23,357 nucleotides of DNA from DATDVC01 sp036517695 (GCA_036517695.1 DATDVC010000047.1:1-23357), one strand, 5' to 3'. Positions 6,282-13,475 are shown, numbered from the stretch's first letter. Program-made: numbers and translations. Notes: generated by a model from the letters alone, not told the origin.

Positions 6282-6560
6282 ATGTTGAGTCTATTTAAGA
6301 CAAAGGAGTATAAAAAAGCAATAAAAAAATATTCGAAATCTCCCGACTTTGATATTGAAAAATTGGAAGCTGTAATAAAAACTATCCAAAAAGGGGAAGT
6401 ACTCGATTTAAAATATAAGGACCATGAGTTGAAGGGTAAATATCGTGGAGTAAGAGAGTGTCATATAGAATACGATTTGCTTCTTTTGTATCAAATTGAT
6501 GGGGACACTTTGACACTTATTTTGGTTGATCTTGGCTCTCACTCCGAACTTTTTGGATAA
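6282..6560 (+). CDS. YafQ-family mRNA interferase toxin
   Basis: This 92-residue RelE-superfamily toxin cuts mRNA at the ribosome by family knowledge. It matches YafQ closely: DHELKGKYRGVRECHIEYDLLLLY followed by LILVDLGSHSELF (segments 47-70 and 79-91). The catalytic positions known in E. coli YafQ are all represented: H48, H61, D65, H87 and F91, while the tryptophan after the aspartate is leucine here. The ATG at 6282 (one base after the antitoxin stop) is preferred over an in-frame TTG at 6270 that overlaps the antitoxin. Spacing implies translational coupling. The active site is intact, so the system is probably functional. Confidence 0.88.
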   Translation: MLSLFKTKEYKKAIKKYSKSPDFDIEKLEAVIKTIQKGEVLDLKYKDHELKGKYRGVRECHIEYDLLLLYQIDGDTLTLILVDLGSHSELFG

Positions 6561-6600
6561 TGACAATTTTAAACATACTCTGGACAAACCACCAAAACAC

Positions 6601-6628
6601 TTGCAAAATTCTGTGATTTTAGTATAGT
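6601..6628 (+). promoter_or_regulatory. Promoter for the HxxxCxxC protein
   Basis: TTGCAA (6601-6606), 16 nt, TATAGT (6623-6628). The predicted start near 6635 leaves a short leader carrying a Shine-Dalgarno sequence. Confidence 0.6.
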
Positions 6629-6637
6629 CTGAATTAG

Positions 6638-6644
6638 AAAGGAG
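6638..6644 (+). promoter_or_regulatory. Shine-Dalgarno sequence AAAGGAG
   Basis: AAAGGAG lies 8 nt before GTG 6653 and decides that start over the overlapping GTG at 6644. It is the only strong ribosome-binding site seen in the window. Confidence 0.7.
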
Positions 6645-6652
6645 TGATAAAA

Positions 6653-7054
6653 GTGAAAAAATCGGTCAAAAACACCCTCGGCCCTTACAAGGTTGTATGC
6701 ACAGAAGTTGCCAGGGTTGGTTCAAGCAGTCTCATAGGCTGGATAAGGTCTCACAATGATGGGCAATTGCGATGCGATTTACTTGAACATATAATTCTTT
6801 GCCACAGGTGCAAAGAGGTGCACAAGCAAGCTTTGGATTCGCTTCCAGAGATGACTCACGAAGAATTCCAGGCAACATTCGATCCTTCTGTTTGCGTGGA
6901 AGTGACGAAGCACCGAAATGATCTCATTGATTGGTTGTATTCGATCAGAGGAACTGACTTGTATTACGATGTTCAATTCCATATAGGAATCTGTGATCGT
7001 TGCCCCGCTACACTTGAGGAAATGGATGCGGTGTTGGAGGTGCCAGAAGACTAA
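6653..7054 (+). CDS. Unknown protein with two tandem HxxxCxxC putative zinc modules
   Basis: I do not recognise this 133-residue protein. It has no signal peptide or membrane segment. Two halves repeat one pattern: LIGW30 ... H46-IIL-C50-HR-C53 and LIDW94 ... H110-IGI-C114-DR-C117. The distance from Trp to His is 16 residues in both. H-x3-C-x2-C is the ligand set of zinc-binding anti-sigma (ZAS/zf-HC2) domains, so an anti-sigma-like or other zinc-binding regulatory role is possible but unproven. It starts at GTG, has its own promoter and Shine-Dalgarno sequence, and ends in a strong terminator, so it is a monocistronic unit. No sigma factor gene is adjacent. Confidence 0.7.
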   Translation: MKKSVKNTLGPYKVVCTEVARVGSSSLIGWIRSHNDGQLRCDLLEHIILCHRCKEVHKQALDSLPEMTHEEFQATFDPSVCVEVTKHRNDLIDWLYSIRGTDLYYDVQFHIGICDRCPATLEEMDAVLEVPED

Positions 7055-7114
7055 TACAGGTCACTGAACAAGAAGAGTTTACACTCCATTTGCCTAAACG
7101 TAAAACAATAGGCC

Positions 7115-7159
7115 AGACTGCCCTCGAGAGCCGTAGCTCTCCGGGCAGTTCTCTTTTTT
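7115..7159 (+). terminator. Rho-independent terminator
   Basis: The outer stem ACTGCCC (7117-7123)/GGGCAGT (7143-7149) and inner stem GAGAGC/GCTCTC with loop CGTA are followed by a run of T at 7151-7159. It terminates the unit at 6653-7054 and is the clearest intrinsic terminator in the window. Confidence 0.88.
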
Positions 7160-7167
7160 ACAAAATC

Positions 7168-7181
7168 CTTACGATCGTAAG
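7168..7181. promoter_or_regulatory. 14-bp palindrome with ACGATCGT core
   Basis: CTTACGATCGTAAG is a perfect palindrome in the gap before the beta-lactamase-family gene. Its ACGATCGT centre matches the centre of the operator-like palindrome near the PaaX-like gene (15819-15848), but the flanks differ. It may be an operator; function unknown. Confidence 0.35.
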
Positions 7182-7221
7182 AAAGTTGTAATTTAGCGGA
7201 ATCAGACCTAGGGCAAATTGT

Positions 7222-7248
7222 AAAACCAACAAGGGTGCCCCTTGTTGG
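7222..7248. repeat. Flanking hairpin repeat, left copy
   Basis: AAAACCAACAAGGGTGCCCC followed by TTGT (24 bp, 7222-7245) is repeated exactly at 8366-8389. This copy also forms a perfect 10-bp hairpin, CCAACAAGGG/CCCTTGTTGG (7226-7235/7239-7248). No T-run follows. Confidence 0.8.
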
Positions 7249-7274
7249 GGTGTATTTGTTTGGACGAAAAATGC

Positions 7275-7280
7275 TAAAAT
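7275..7280 (+). promoter_or_regulatory. Extended -10, leaderless position
   Basis: TGCTAAAAT, with TAAAAT at 7275-7280, ends 6 nt before ATG 7287. No clear -35 is seen. Confidence 0.5.
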
Positions 7281-7286
7281 CAAATC

Positions 7287-8366
7287 ATGAATTTTGGCGG
7301 ACCAATTTCTCAAGCAGTAAATCAAGCAATAAAAAACAAAACATTTCCGGGTTGTGTTGTCGGCGTGGTCAATAGAAACGGCGAGCGTCAAATACTTCCA
7401 TTTGGAAATTTCACTTACGATGAGTTATCTCCAAAGGTTGAAGAAAATACAATTTACGATACCGCTTCGCTCACAAAATCTATTCCAACCGGAAGTTTGG
7501 CACTCCAATTTATTGATGAAGGAAAACTGAAACTCACTGACAAACTGATTGATTATATTCCCGAATTTAACAACTCGGATAGAGAAAACGTCCTCATTAA
7601 ACATCTACTTACTTATACGCTTGATGGTTACGGTCTTGCTTCTGCTATCAGCAAGATTGGTGGCAAGTCCATGAAAGACATAACTTTCTCTGATCTTCAA
7701 AATCTTTTACTTACGCACAATTTCGAAAATCGTCCGGGGACAGTATTCAAATACACAAATATTCCCGCGGCACTTCTTGGTCTTGTTGTCGAGAAAATTA
7801 GTGGCAACACGATCGACAATCTTGCCGACGAACATTTTTTCAAGCCTCTTAATATGACAAGAAGCACTTTTTACCCTGAAAAGTTTTCGCTTGATGAAAT
7901 TGTGCCGACTGAAAAGGATGATTGGCGTGGCTTAGTACACGGTATTGTTCACGACGAGAGCGCATACATTTGCAAAAAGGAAGCGAAAATCGTTGGACAT
8001 GCGGGACTATTCTCTACGGCTCCCGATATCTTGAGTTTCCTCGAAATGCTTCTGCATAGAGGAACTTTCCAAGGTCAGAAATATTTTTCTGAAAAAATAG
8101 TTGAACAAATTGGCACAAATCAGATTGCGGAACTCAACGACTTCACTGGTCTCGGCTGGGAACTCAATCAGCCGCGATTCATGGGCGACTATTGTACTCC
8201 ACACACATTCGGAAAGACTGGATTCACCGGAACGCTCTGCGTTTGTGATGTTAAGAAAGGCGTTGCGTATGTCATACTCTCGAACCGAATTTACCCAAAA
8301 CGACCAGATGACTCTACTGCAATAAATATATTTCGAAAAAATATTGGGGAGGTTATTTTAAAATGA
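7287..8366 (+). CDS. Beta-lactamase-family serine hydrolase (PF00144 type)
   Basis: This 359-residue protein belongs to the class C beta-lactamase/DD-peptidase/esterase superfamily. The catalytic motifs are present: S-x-x-K as SLTK in YDTASLTKSIPTG (about residue 69), Y-x-N as YTN in FKYTNIPAALLG, and a KTG-like motif in HTFGKTGFTGT. It has no signal peptide, so it is probably cytoplasmic, and an esterase or peptidase role is as likely as beta-lactam hydrolysis. It is bounded by 24-bp repeats (7222 and 8366, the right one overlapping the last stop base), follows a strong terminator and is convergent with priA. This suggests an acquired cassette. The start ATG is supported by a -10 six nucleotides upstream. 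Confidence 0.85.
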   Translation: MNFGGPISQAVNQAIKNKTFPGCVVGVVNRNGERQILPFGNFTYDELSPKVEENTIYDTASLTKSIPTGSLALQFIDEGKLKLTDKLIDYIPEFNNSDRENVLIKHLLTYTLDGYGLASAISKIGGKSMKDITFSDLQNLLLTHNFENRPGTVFKYTNIPAALLGLVVEKISGNTIDNLADEHFFKPLNMTRSTFYPEKFSLDEIVPTEKDDWRGLVHGIVHDESAYICKKEAKIVGHAGLFSTAPDILSFLEMLLHRGTFQGQKYFSEKIVEQIGTNQIAELNDFTGLGWELNQPRFMGDYCTPHTFGKTGFTGTLCVCDVKKGVAYVILSNRIYPKRPDDSTAINIFRKNIGEVILK

Positions 8367-8391
8367 AAACCAACAAGGGTGCCCCTTGTGG
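8366..8391. repeat. Flanking hairpin repeat, right copy
   Basis: The same 24 bp as at 7222-7245 recurs immediately after the stop codon. The right arm has lost one T (CCCTTGTGG), so the hairpin is slightly imperfect. It sits between the convergent hydrolase gene and priA. Confidence 0.8.
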
Positions 8392-8413
8392 TGATTATGG
8401 AGAGGGGTTAAAG

Positions 8414-10378
8414 CTAAAGCAAGCTGTCGGGGTTTACTTTTATTTCAAAATGAGGCGGAAGGGAGCGGAGAACATTTAAAATATCTGCGTCCGGATACTC
8501 GTCGCTTGGGAGCTTGATAACCGCGTTTGTGGCCGCCTGATCCCCCTTTTTTTCGTGTATCGAACCGAATATTGTGAGGTCGAGCTTTTCTTTTGATGGT
8601 CCGGATCTCGCGTCTTCCAAAATTTTTGAAAGTTTGGCTACTTCTCTTTCTACGACGCTTTTTGTTCCTCGGGCTGTTATTTTTATAAATGCGCCAAATG
8701 GCGGATATCCAAGTATTTTTCTGTCCCTGATTTCCTGTTCGTAAAATGCGGCTATGTTGCCGGTCATGGCCCACTCGATGATTTGGTTTTTGGGGTCTCT
8801 GCTTTGAACCAAAAATTTTCTTTTTGCCAGATTTCTGGTCTCCAAAATAATCTTAAAGATTTTTTCATTTATCCTGAAGTCGGGAATAGAAAAAAGAGAA
8901 TCAAAGGAGGCGATGATTGAAACTCCAACCTTCTTTTTCATATAAGGGAAAGCCATTTCCGTTCCGATCAAGATGGCCCCTCTTTCCTCGTAAAAATTAT
9001 CTACTATTCTTTGCGCTTTGTTTGGGGTTGTGGCTATGTCTCTATTGAGTTCATAAACAGGTGATTTGTCGACGTATTCTCGTATTTCCGATGCCACTCT
9101 ATCTGCTCCGGATCCGAAGGATGCAAGTTTCCAGCTACCGCAGTTTCTGCAGTATTCAGTGGCATCTCTAGTCTCTCCGCATTGATGGCATCTAAAAATA
9201 CCGACTGGTCCGTCTTGGCTACTTTTTTTCCTATGATATAGGACCATGGGCGAAGAGCAATTGAGGCACCTTACTTCTTCTCCGCAATCTCGGCAAAGGG
9301 TGAGTGGCGCGAGTCCTTTGCGGGCCGCAAATACAAAAGTATGCGATCCTCTTGCCGAATTTTTTTCTATTAGTTGCAAGACATCTTCTGATACGGCTCT
9401 AAATTCTTCTTTTTTCTTAAGACTTTTTTTGAGATCCAACAATTTATTTTCAGTATCTCCCGGCATCCGCCATTTTACGTTTTCAAAGTTTCCAACCTCC
9501 CCATTTTTATTTCTATGCAAAGTGTCCAACCTAAGAAGGGAGTCGCCAAAAATTATTCTAGAACCGCTATAGAAAGCGAAACGTTCGGCAAAATATCTCA
9601 AATCAACGAAAGGCCTTTGGAGCGTTTGCCAGCCCGATCCGCTTTCCTTCTCTATGATTATGGTGCTGATGTCCGGTCTTCCTATTGAGAGCCATCTGGC
9701 AGTGCCTATTATGGCCACCGGATGAGAAAGGTCGGAAGCTTTTTCAAGCGATGATCTCAAAACGGCTTTGCTCATGTCCCTATGAAATGCGGAGACAAAT
9801 GTTTCTATCCCTCTTTCCAGCTCGTCTTTTGTTTTTGCTACGTGCTCGTTTTGGGGAAGACAAAAAAACACTGATTTATTTTTTGCGAACTCTTCTCTGA
9901 TCAGCGATTTGTAATGTAAAAATCTTTCTTCGTCTTCAGTTTGCACGGCTTCTATTCGCGCAACATTTTTGAAAGGTGGCGTTTCTTTGCTCGGTACGTC
10001 TCCGGAAATTTTATTTCTGTTTTTTGTGAGGCGGAGTAGGTTTGGATTTTCCAATATCGGCGCAGGAATAATGGCCGAAAGAAGAGCGCCCTCTGTTGTC
10101 GCAAAAAAAACCGAAGTGTCTCTGATCGCATCTAAAAATTCTTTAGGAAGGAAAGGTTCGTGCGCAAAAGAAAACACTTTTTTTAGTTGAAAATCAAAAG
10201 ATCGTATTTCCGCTTTCATGTCCCTTGCGCTCCTGCTGTCGACCACTAGAGCCGGCACTTTTTTGCCCCTGACGCCGACTTTTATCAATGAGCCCTTAGG
10301 GATGTCAGACGAGGAAAAATAAGACAAGGACTCTTTTTTCAGGCCTCTGGAAAACGGAAGACAGTTGATCACAAACAT
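8414..10378 (-). CDS. priA: Primosomal protein N' (PriA) with decayed helicase motifs
   Basis: PriA restarts stalled replication forks by loading the replicative helicase. The 654-residue protein keeps the N-terminal DNA-binding domain (MFVINCLPFSRGLKK) and the eight zinc-binding cysteines (C362, 365, 371, 374, 397, 400, 410, 413) in the usual CxxC layout, plus GTEMAFPYMKKKVGV and FSIPDFRINEKIF. The ATPase motifs are missing: no GxTGSGKTE Walker A is found near residues 140-180, the DEEH box is replaced by EKES (243-246), and the motif VI region GRAGR reads LAKRK. A similar loss is known for actinobacterial PriA, annotated as lacking helicase activity. It is probably a structural restart factor. 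The gene is alone on this strand, convergent with the hydrolase. A weak TAACTT -10 lies 5 nt before ATG 10378. Confidence 0.88.
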   Translation of the reverse strand: MFVINCLPFSRGLKKESLSYFSSSDIPKGSLIKVGVRGKKVPALVVDSRSARDMKAEIRSFDFQLKKVFSFAHEPFLPKEFLDAIRDTSVFFATTEGALLSAIIPAPILENPNLLRLTKNRNKISGDVPSKETPPFKNVARIEAVQTEDEERFLHYKSLIREEFAKNKSVFFCLPQNEHVAKTKDELERGIETFVSAFHRDMSKAVLRSSLEKASDLSHPVAIIGTARWLSIGRPDISTIIIEKESGSGWQTLQRPFVDLRYFAERFAFYSGSRIIFGDSLLRLDTLHRNKNGEVGNFENVKWRMPGDTENKLLDLKKSLKKKEEFRAVSEDVLQLIEKNSARGSHTFVFAARKGLAPLTLCRDCGEEVRCLNCSSPMVLYHRKKSSQDGPVGIFRCHQCGETRDATEYCRNCGSWKLASFGSGADRVASEIREYVDKSPVYELNRDIATTPNKAQRIVDNFYEERGAILIGTEMAFPYMKKKVGVSIIASFDSLFSIPDFRINEKIFKIILETRNLAKRKFLVQSRDPKNQIIEWAMTGNIAAFYEQEIRDRKILGYPPFGAFIKITARGTKSVVEREVAKLSKILEDARSGPSKEKLDLTIFGSIHEKKGDQAATNAVIKLPSDEYPDADILNVLRSLPPHFEIKVNPDSLL

Positions 10379-10395
10379 GCATTAAGTTAAAAGTA

Positions 10396-10620
10396 AAAAA
10401 CGGAAAGTAGCAACCCACCTGAGTCGAACAAGGCGGGGATTTGGTAGAAATTATTTAGATATTATGCAATAATAGTCTTAATGAGCCTAAACCAGTAGTC
10501 GCTGGCATGGCTAAAACCGGTCTAAGGATAGAGAACCCACCATGGGAATACCTTTACCGGTCCTGTCGGGAAACTGGCAGTGGGTAGCCAATCTATGCCT
10601 GTGGTGGGCTTTGTGTTTTT
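10396..10620 (+). ncRNA. Candidate structured RNA, possibly 6S-like
   Basis: This gap folds strongly on the plus strand. A discontinuous basal stem pairs AAAAAC (10396-10401) with GTTTTT (10615-10620), AAAG (10404-10407) with CTTT (10609-10612) and CCCACC (10414-10419) with GGTGGG (10603-10608). Inside, ACCGGT-AAGG (10516-10527) pairs with CCTT-ACCGGT (10551-10561) and encloses the hairpin CCCA/TGGG (10536-10539/10543-10546). CCAG-TAGTCG-CTGG is a further hairpin. The T-rich 3' end fits transcription to the right. Size (about 200-225 nt) and closed-stem shape would suit 6S RNA, but I see no diagnostic match; tmRNA, SRP and RNase P RNA signatures are absent. It could instead be a leader of the gene at 10632. 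Confidence 0.45.
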
Positions 10621-10631
10621 AAACGAAAAAT

Positions 10632-10868
10632 ATGAATTTCATCTTTAGATTGGGAGGGTCTATACTTGTTGGGGTAGGAATCTTTATGTTAACCGCCTAC
10701 ATACTAGGGTTTGTTCTTTTACCGTCTATGAATTTTGTAGCCTCTAGATTTGAAATATATGAAGATGATATGTTTCGTAGTCTTGTGGCTTTTGGCACAC
10801 TCTTTTCATCTCTGGCGATTGGAATAACAGCAATAGTATTCACATGGTTTTTGTCATCAAACAATTAA
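10632..10868 (+). CDS. Small two-helix membrane protein, unknown function
   Basis: This 78-residue protein has two predicted transmembrane helices, about residues 8-32 (LGGSILVGVGIFMLTAYILG) and 49-73 (VAFGTLFSSLAIGITAIVFT), with a short loop ending EIYEDDMFRS between them. I do not recognise a family. The next gene starts one base after its stop, so the two are almost certainly cotranscribed and translationally coupled. No Shine-Dalgarno sequence precedes the ATG. Confidence 0.6.
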   Translation: MNFIFRLGGSILVGVGIFMLTAYILGFVLLPSMNFVASRFEIYEDDMFRSLVAFGTLFSSLAIGITAIVFTWFLSSNN

Positions 10869-10869
10869 T

Positions 10870-11715
10870 ATGAAAAAATCTGTTTTTATTTTTACATTAT
10901 GCTTTTTGTTACCACAAACACTCCTTGCCGCTTGGTGGAATCCTTTTGATTGGTTTGAAGAGAAAGTGCCAGAGATCCCACAAGTTGATGTTTTAGGCGA
11001 TCTAGAGCTAGAGAATGATTTAGAATCAAAACCAGAGACTGATGTCCCTGTAGTGGTGGAGAAAGAGGTTATAAAAGAGGTGCCAGTAGAAAAAGTAGTG
11101 GAAAAAGTTGTAGAGAAAGTCATTTCCAAACCTGATCAATCGGTGATAGATGAAAATACCAGCTTAAGGTCTGAAATTGAATCCCTGCGAAATAAACTTG
11201 CTGAATTGCAAAAAGTTTCTAATCGAGATGAGCTCAAAAAGAAAGAGTTGCTGGCCGAAATATACAATATTGACTCCGCTATCAGTAAGGTAATAGTTGC
11301 GGGTATTTATTGCTATCAACCTCTGGGTTCTACGGCAAGCATATCTTGCTCTTCTGGTTTAAGTGCAGATGAAAAAAATAAAAGAATTTTTGAATTGGAA
11401 GGAAAACGTGCTGGATTAGTTTATGACCTAAATAAACTTGGAGGTATAAGTCTTTTAAGCACGGCTGTTCCTGTTGATATCAATGAAGCAGGCGGAGCTG
11501 AAATAAGCTCAATCCTTGAAGAAGAACGTAATAAAGCTTATGAAATGTTCAAAAAATTATTATTTGAACATGTTGAAAAAGGATCAAGCGCTGGGACTTT
11601 ATGCCGTTTACCGAATACTGATGATCGTAACCCTTTAGGTAGTCCTCTACTAGGTATTCTTGATAGCTTTGATAAGGCCTGCAGTGATTATAGGAATCGT
11701 CCAAGTGATCGCTGA
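10870..11715 (+). CDS. Secreted or membrane-anchored coiled-coil protein, unknown
   Basis: This 281-residue protein begins with a Sec signal peptide (MKKSVFIFTLCFLLPQTLLA, cleavage near residue 20). An acidic stretch and a repetitive Val-Glu-Lys segment (VEKEVIKEVPVEKVVEKVVE, about 62-81) follow, then a coiled coil rich in heptads (about 90-135). The C-terminal half (about 140-281) contains several cysteines (in IYCYQP, ISCSSG, GTLCRLP, KACSDY) that could form disulfides outside the membrane. I do not recognise a catalytic motif. It is translationally coupled to the small membrane protein upstream. An envelope-spanning or adhesin-like role is a guess only. Confidence 0.65.
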   Translation: MKKSVFIFTLCFLLPQTLLAAWWNPFDWFEEKVPEIPQVDVLGDLELENDLESKPETDVPVVVEKEVIKEVPVEKVVEKVVEKVISKPDQSVIDENTSLRSEIESLRNKLAELQKVSNRDELKKKELLAEIYNIDSAISKVIVAGIYCYQPLGSTASISCSSGLSADEKNKRIFELEGKRAGLVYDLNKLGGISLLSTAVPVDINEAGGAEISSILEEERNKAYEMFKKLLFEHVEKGSSAGTLCRLPNTDDRNPLGSPLLGILDSFDKACSDYRNRPSDR

Positions 11716-11770
11716 ATTTGGTAGGGGTGAGTGTTCTAGATTTTAAATTGAGATTATATTTTATCGGGGA

Positions 11771-11799
11771 TTGAAAAACTGGAAACAGGGGTATATGAT
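11771..11799 (+). promoter_or_regulatory. Promoter of the mreB-frr-rseP cluster
   Basis: TTGAAA (11771-11776), 17 nt, TATGAT (11794-11799). The predicted start near 11806 gives a leader of about 24 nt to ATG 11830. Confidence 0.65.
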
Positions 11800-11829
11800 T
11801 TGTTTCAAGGTCTGCTAAAGCACTATCTC

Positions 11830-12843
11830 ATGGGGATTTTTTCAAAAAAGTTGGGCATAGATCTGGGGACGGCAAATGTGCTGGTATTTGTCCCCGGCAA
11901 GGGAGTTGTTCTCAATGAGCCCTCCGTTGTGGCGATTGGCTCTGAAAATAACAGGATACTCGCTGTTGGAAGCGAGGCAAAGACTATGATAGGCAGGACT
12001 CCTGAAGCCATTGTTGCCTATAGGCCGATGAAGGATGGGGTTATCGCTGACTATAAAGTTACGGAAGCCATGCTTAGGTATTATATAAAAAAGGCCATGG
12101 GCGCTTGGAGTTTTGTGAGGCCGGAAGTTTTGATCTCGGTCCCAGCCGGAGTGACTTCAACCGAAAGGCGAGCGGTGATAGAGGCGGCTATAAAGGCCGG
12201 CGCGAAAAATGCTTATGTTATAAAAGAGCCGATACTTGCCGCGATCGGAGCCGGCATACCTATCTATGAAGCCAAGGGGCATATGGTTGTCGATATAGGA
12301 GGTGGGACGACTGATGCCGCTGTCATTTCTCTTGGCGGGATTGTCGCTTCAAATTCGGTGAAGTGCGCTGGAAATAGGATTGATGAAAGCATTGCCGACT
12401 ACATCAAAAAAACTTTCAGTTTGGCGATAGGAGATAAAACCGCCGAAGACATAAAAATAACCGTTGGTTCCGCTTTGCCTCTGGAAGAAGAATTGTCCAT
12501 GGAAATCAAAGGACGCGATATAGTCTCCGGACTGCCACGCATGATTGAAGTGAAGACAAACGAAGTAGTCAAAGCTATCTCAAAAGATTTGAGAGAAATG
12601 ATAAAAGCCATAAAAGACGTGCTTCAGGAAACTCCTCCGGAACTGGCTTCAGATATTATGGATAATGGCATAATCATGACCGGAGGCACTTCCTCTTTGC
12701 GCAATTTTCCCGAACTCATATTGAATAAGATCGGAGTTAAGGCCGTTTTAGCCAAAAATCCACTGTATTGCGTGGCTCTTGGCACCGGCATTGCTTTGGA
12801 ATATCTTGGCACTTACAAAAAGATGATGATTTCGAAAAGATGA
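11830..12843 (+). CDS. mreB: Rod-shape determining actin MreB, paralog 1
   Basis: MreB is the bacterial actin that forms membrane-associated filaments guiding lateral wall synthesis. The 337-residue protein has the phosphate-1 loop LGIDLGTANVLVF, the connecting segment VLNEPSVVAIG, phosphate-2 MVVDIGGGTTDAAVISLGG, and the adenosine motif GIIMTGGTSSLRNF. An upstream in-frame TTG at 11800 overlaps the -10 box, so ATG 11830 (MGIFSKKLGIDLG, typical length) is chosen. The stretch MGIFSKK is a likely membrane-binding N-terminus. It is followed after 4 nt by the clamp-loader gene. A second, clearly diverged mreB lies at 17170 next to mreC; this copy is uncoupled from mreC/mreD and might be a specialised (Mbl-like) filament. 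Confidence 0.93.
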   Translation: MGIFSKKLGIDLGTANVLVFVPGKGVVLNEPSVVAIGSENNRILAVGSEAKTMIGRTPEAIVAYRPMKDGVIADYKVTEAMLRYYIKKAMGAWSFVRPEVLISVPAGVTSTERRAVIEAAIKAGAKNAYVIKEPILAAIGAGIPIYEAKGHMVVDIGGGTTDAAVISLGGIVASNSVKCAGNRIDESIADYIKKTFSLAIGDKTAEDIKITVGSALPLEEELSMEIKGRDIVSGLPRMIEVKTNEVVKAISKDLREMIKAIKDVLQETPPELASDIMDNGIIMTGGTSSLRNFPELILNKIGVKAVLAKNPLYCVALGTGIALEYLGTYKKMMISKR

Positions 12844-12847
12844 TCAC

Positions 12848-13474
12848 ATGATTAAAATTCATCACGCCAATATCTTAATAAGTCGCGGTGATTGTAGTCA
12901 GTTTTTGCGCGAATTGCTCGAGAGGGAGCTGGATTTTAAAATCACTCGCAACCCTGATTTTTTGACTATCGAAGGAGAATCATTTGGGATTGACGATGCA
13001 AGATATTTGGAGCGTTGGGCCATGGGTAAACCGTTTCAGGGAGAAATCAAGGTGGCGTTCGTGGTATCAAAGTCACTGACCTTTGAAGCACAAAATGCTC
13101 TTTTGAAAACTCTGGAAGAGCCGGTAGGCGGGGCTCATTTTTTCATACATCTTCCGAGTCTTGGCAATATTTTGCCAACTTTTTTGTCTAGGGTCAGTGT
13201 TGCTCACATTGATGAGAAAACCTCGGAAGATTTCAAGGTCCAGACTGATTTTATCCGTGGCGATATAAAAAAAAGACTTTCTTTGGTCAAATTGGTTTCA
13301 GAGAAAAAAGACAAGGGGGATGTAAAAAAATTTATTGATGAACTTGAATGTGTGGCGCGAGGGGAGAGGCTTGATTCGCTTGGCGTAAAAAATATTTTAA
13401 CAGCCAAAGTTTTTGCGACAACAAGAGGTTCTTCGCCAAAAATCCTTTTAGAATGGCTTGCTTGTGTGCTATAA
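12848..13474 (+). CDS. holB: DNA polymerase III delta'-like clamp-loader subunit, short
   Basis: This 208-residue protein carries the clamp-loader signature AQNALLKTLEEPVGGAHFFI followed by LPTFLSRV (about 78-118), typical of HolB/DnaX family subunits that open the sliding clamp. The N-terminus (IKIHHANILISRGD) sits where the P-loop should be, but no GxxGxGK is present; delta' is known to lack ATPase activity, so this fits HolB rather than DnaX. It is much shorter than E. coli delta' (about 330 residues): domain II is reduced and the C-terminal collar domain looks minimal. It starts 4 nt after mreB and its end overlaps the frr promoter. Confidence 0.75.
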   Translation: MIKIHHANILISRGDCSQFLRELLERELDFKITRNPDFLTIEGESFGIDDARYLERWAMGKPFQGEIKVAFVVSKSLTFEAQNALLKTLEEPVGGAHFFIHLPSLGNILPTFLSRVSVAHIDEKTSEDFKVQTDFIRGDIKKRLSLVKLVSEKKDKGDVKKFIDELECVARGERLDSLGVKNILTAKVFATTRGSSPKILLEWLACVL

Positions 13475-13475
13475 T
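13470..13475 (+). promoter_or_regulatory. Extended -10 upstream of frr
   Basis: TGTGCTATAAT contains a perfect TATAAT (13470-13475) overlapping the end of the clamp-loader gene. The predicted start near 13482 gives a leader of about 9 nt with AAGAG before ATG 13491. Confidence 0.5.

Noticed and set aside
7226..7248. The hairpin before the hydrolase gene as an intrinsic terminator
   Set aside because: No T-run follows on either strand, a true terminator lies just upstream at 7115-7159, and the sequence is repeated after the gene.
10396..10620. tmRNA, SRP RNA or RNase P RNA
   Set aside because: There is no tRNA-like T arm, no GGAAG-type SRP tetraloop motif and no GAGGAAAGTCC signature, so only a generic structured-RNA call is made.
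11800..11829. A TTG start at 11800 for mreB
   Set aside because: The codon directly abuts the -10 box and would lie upstream of the predicted transcription start. ATG 11830 gives the usual MreB N-terminus.
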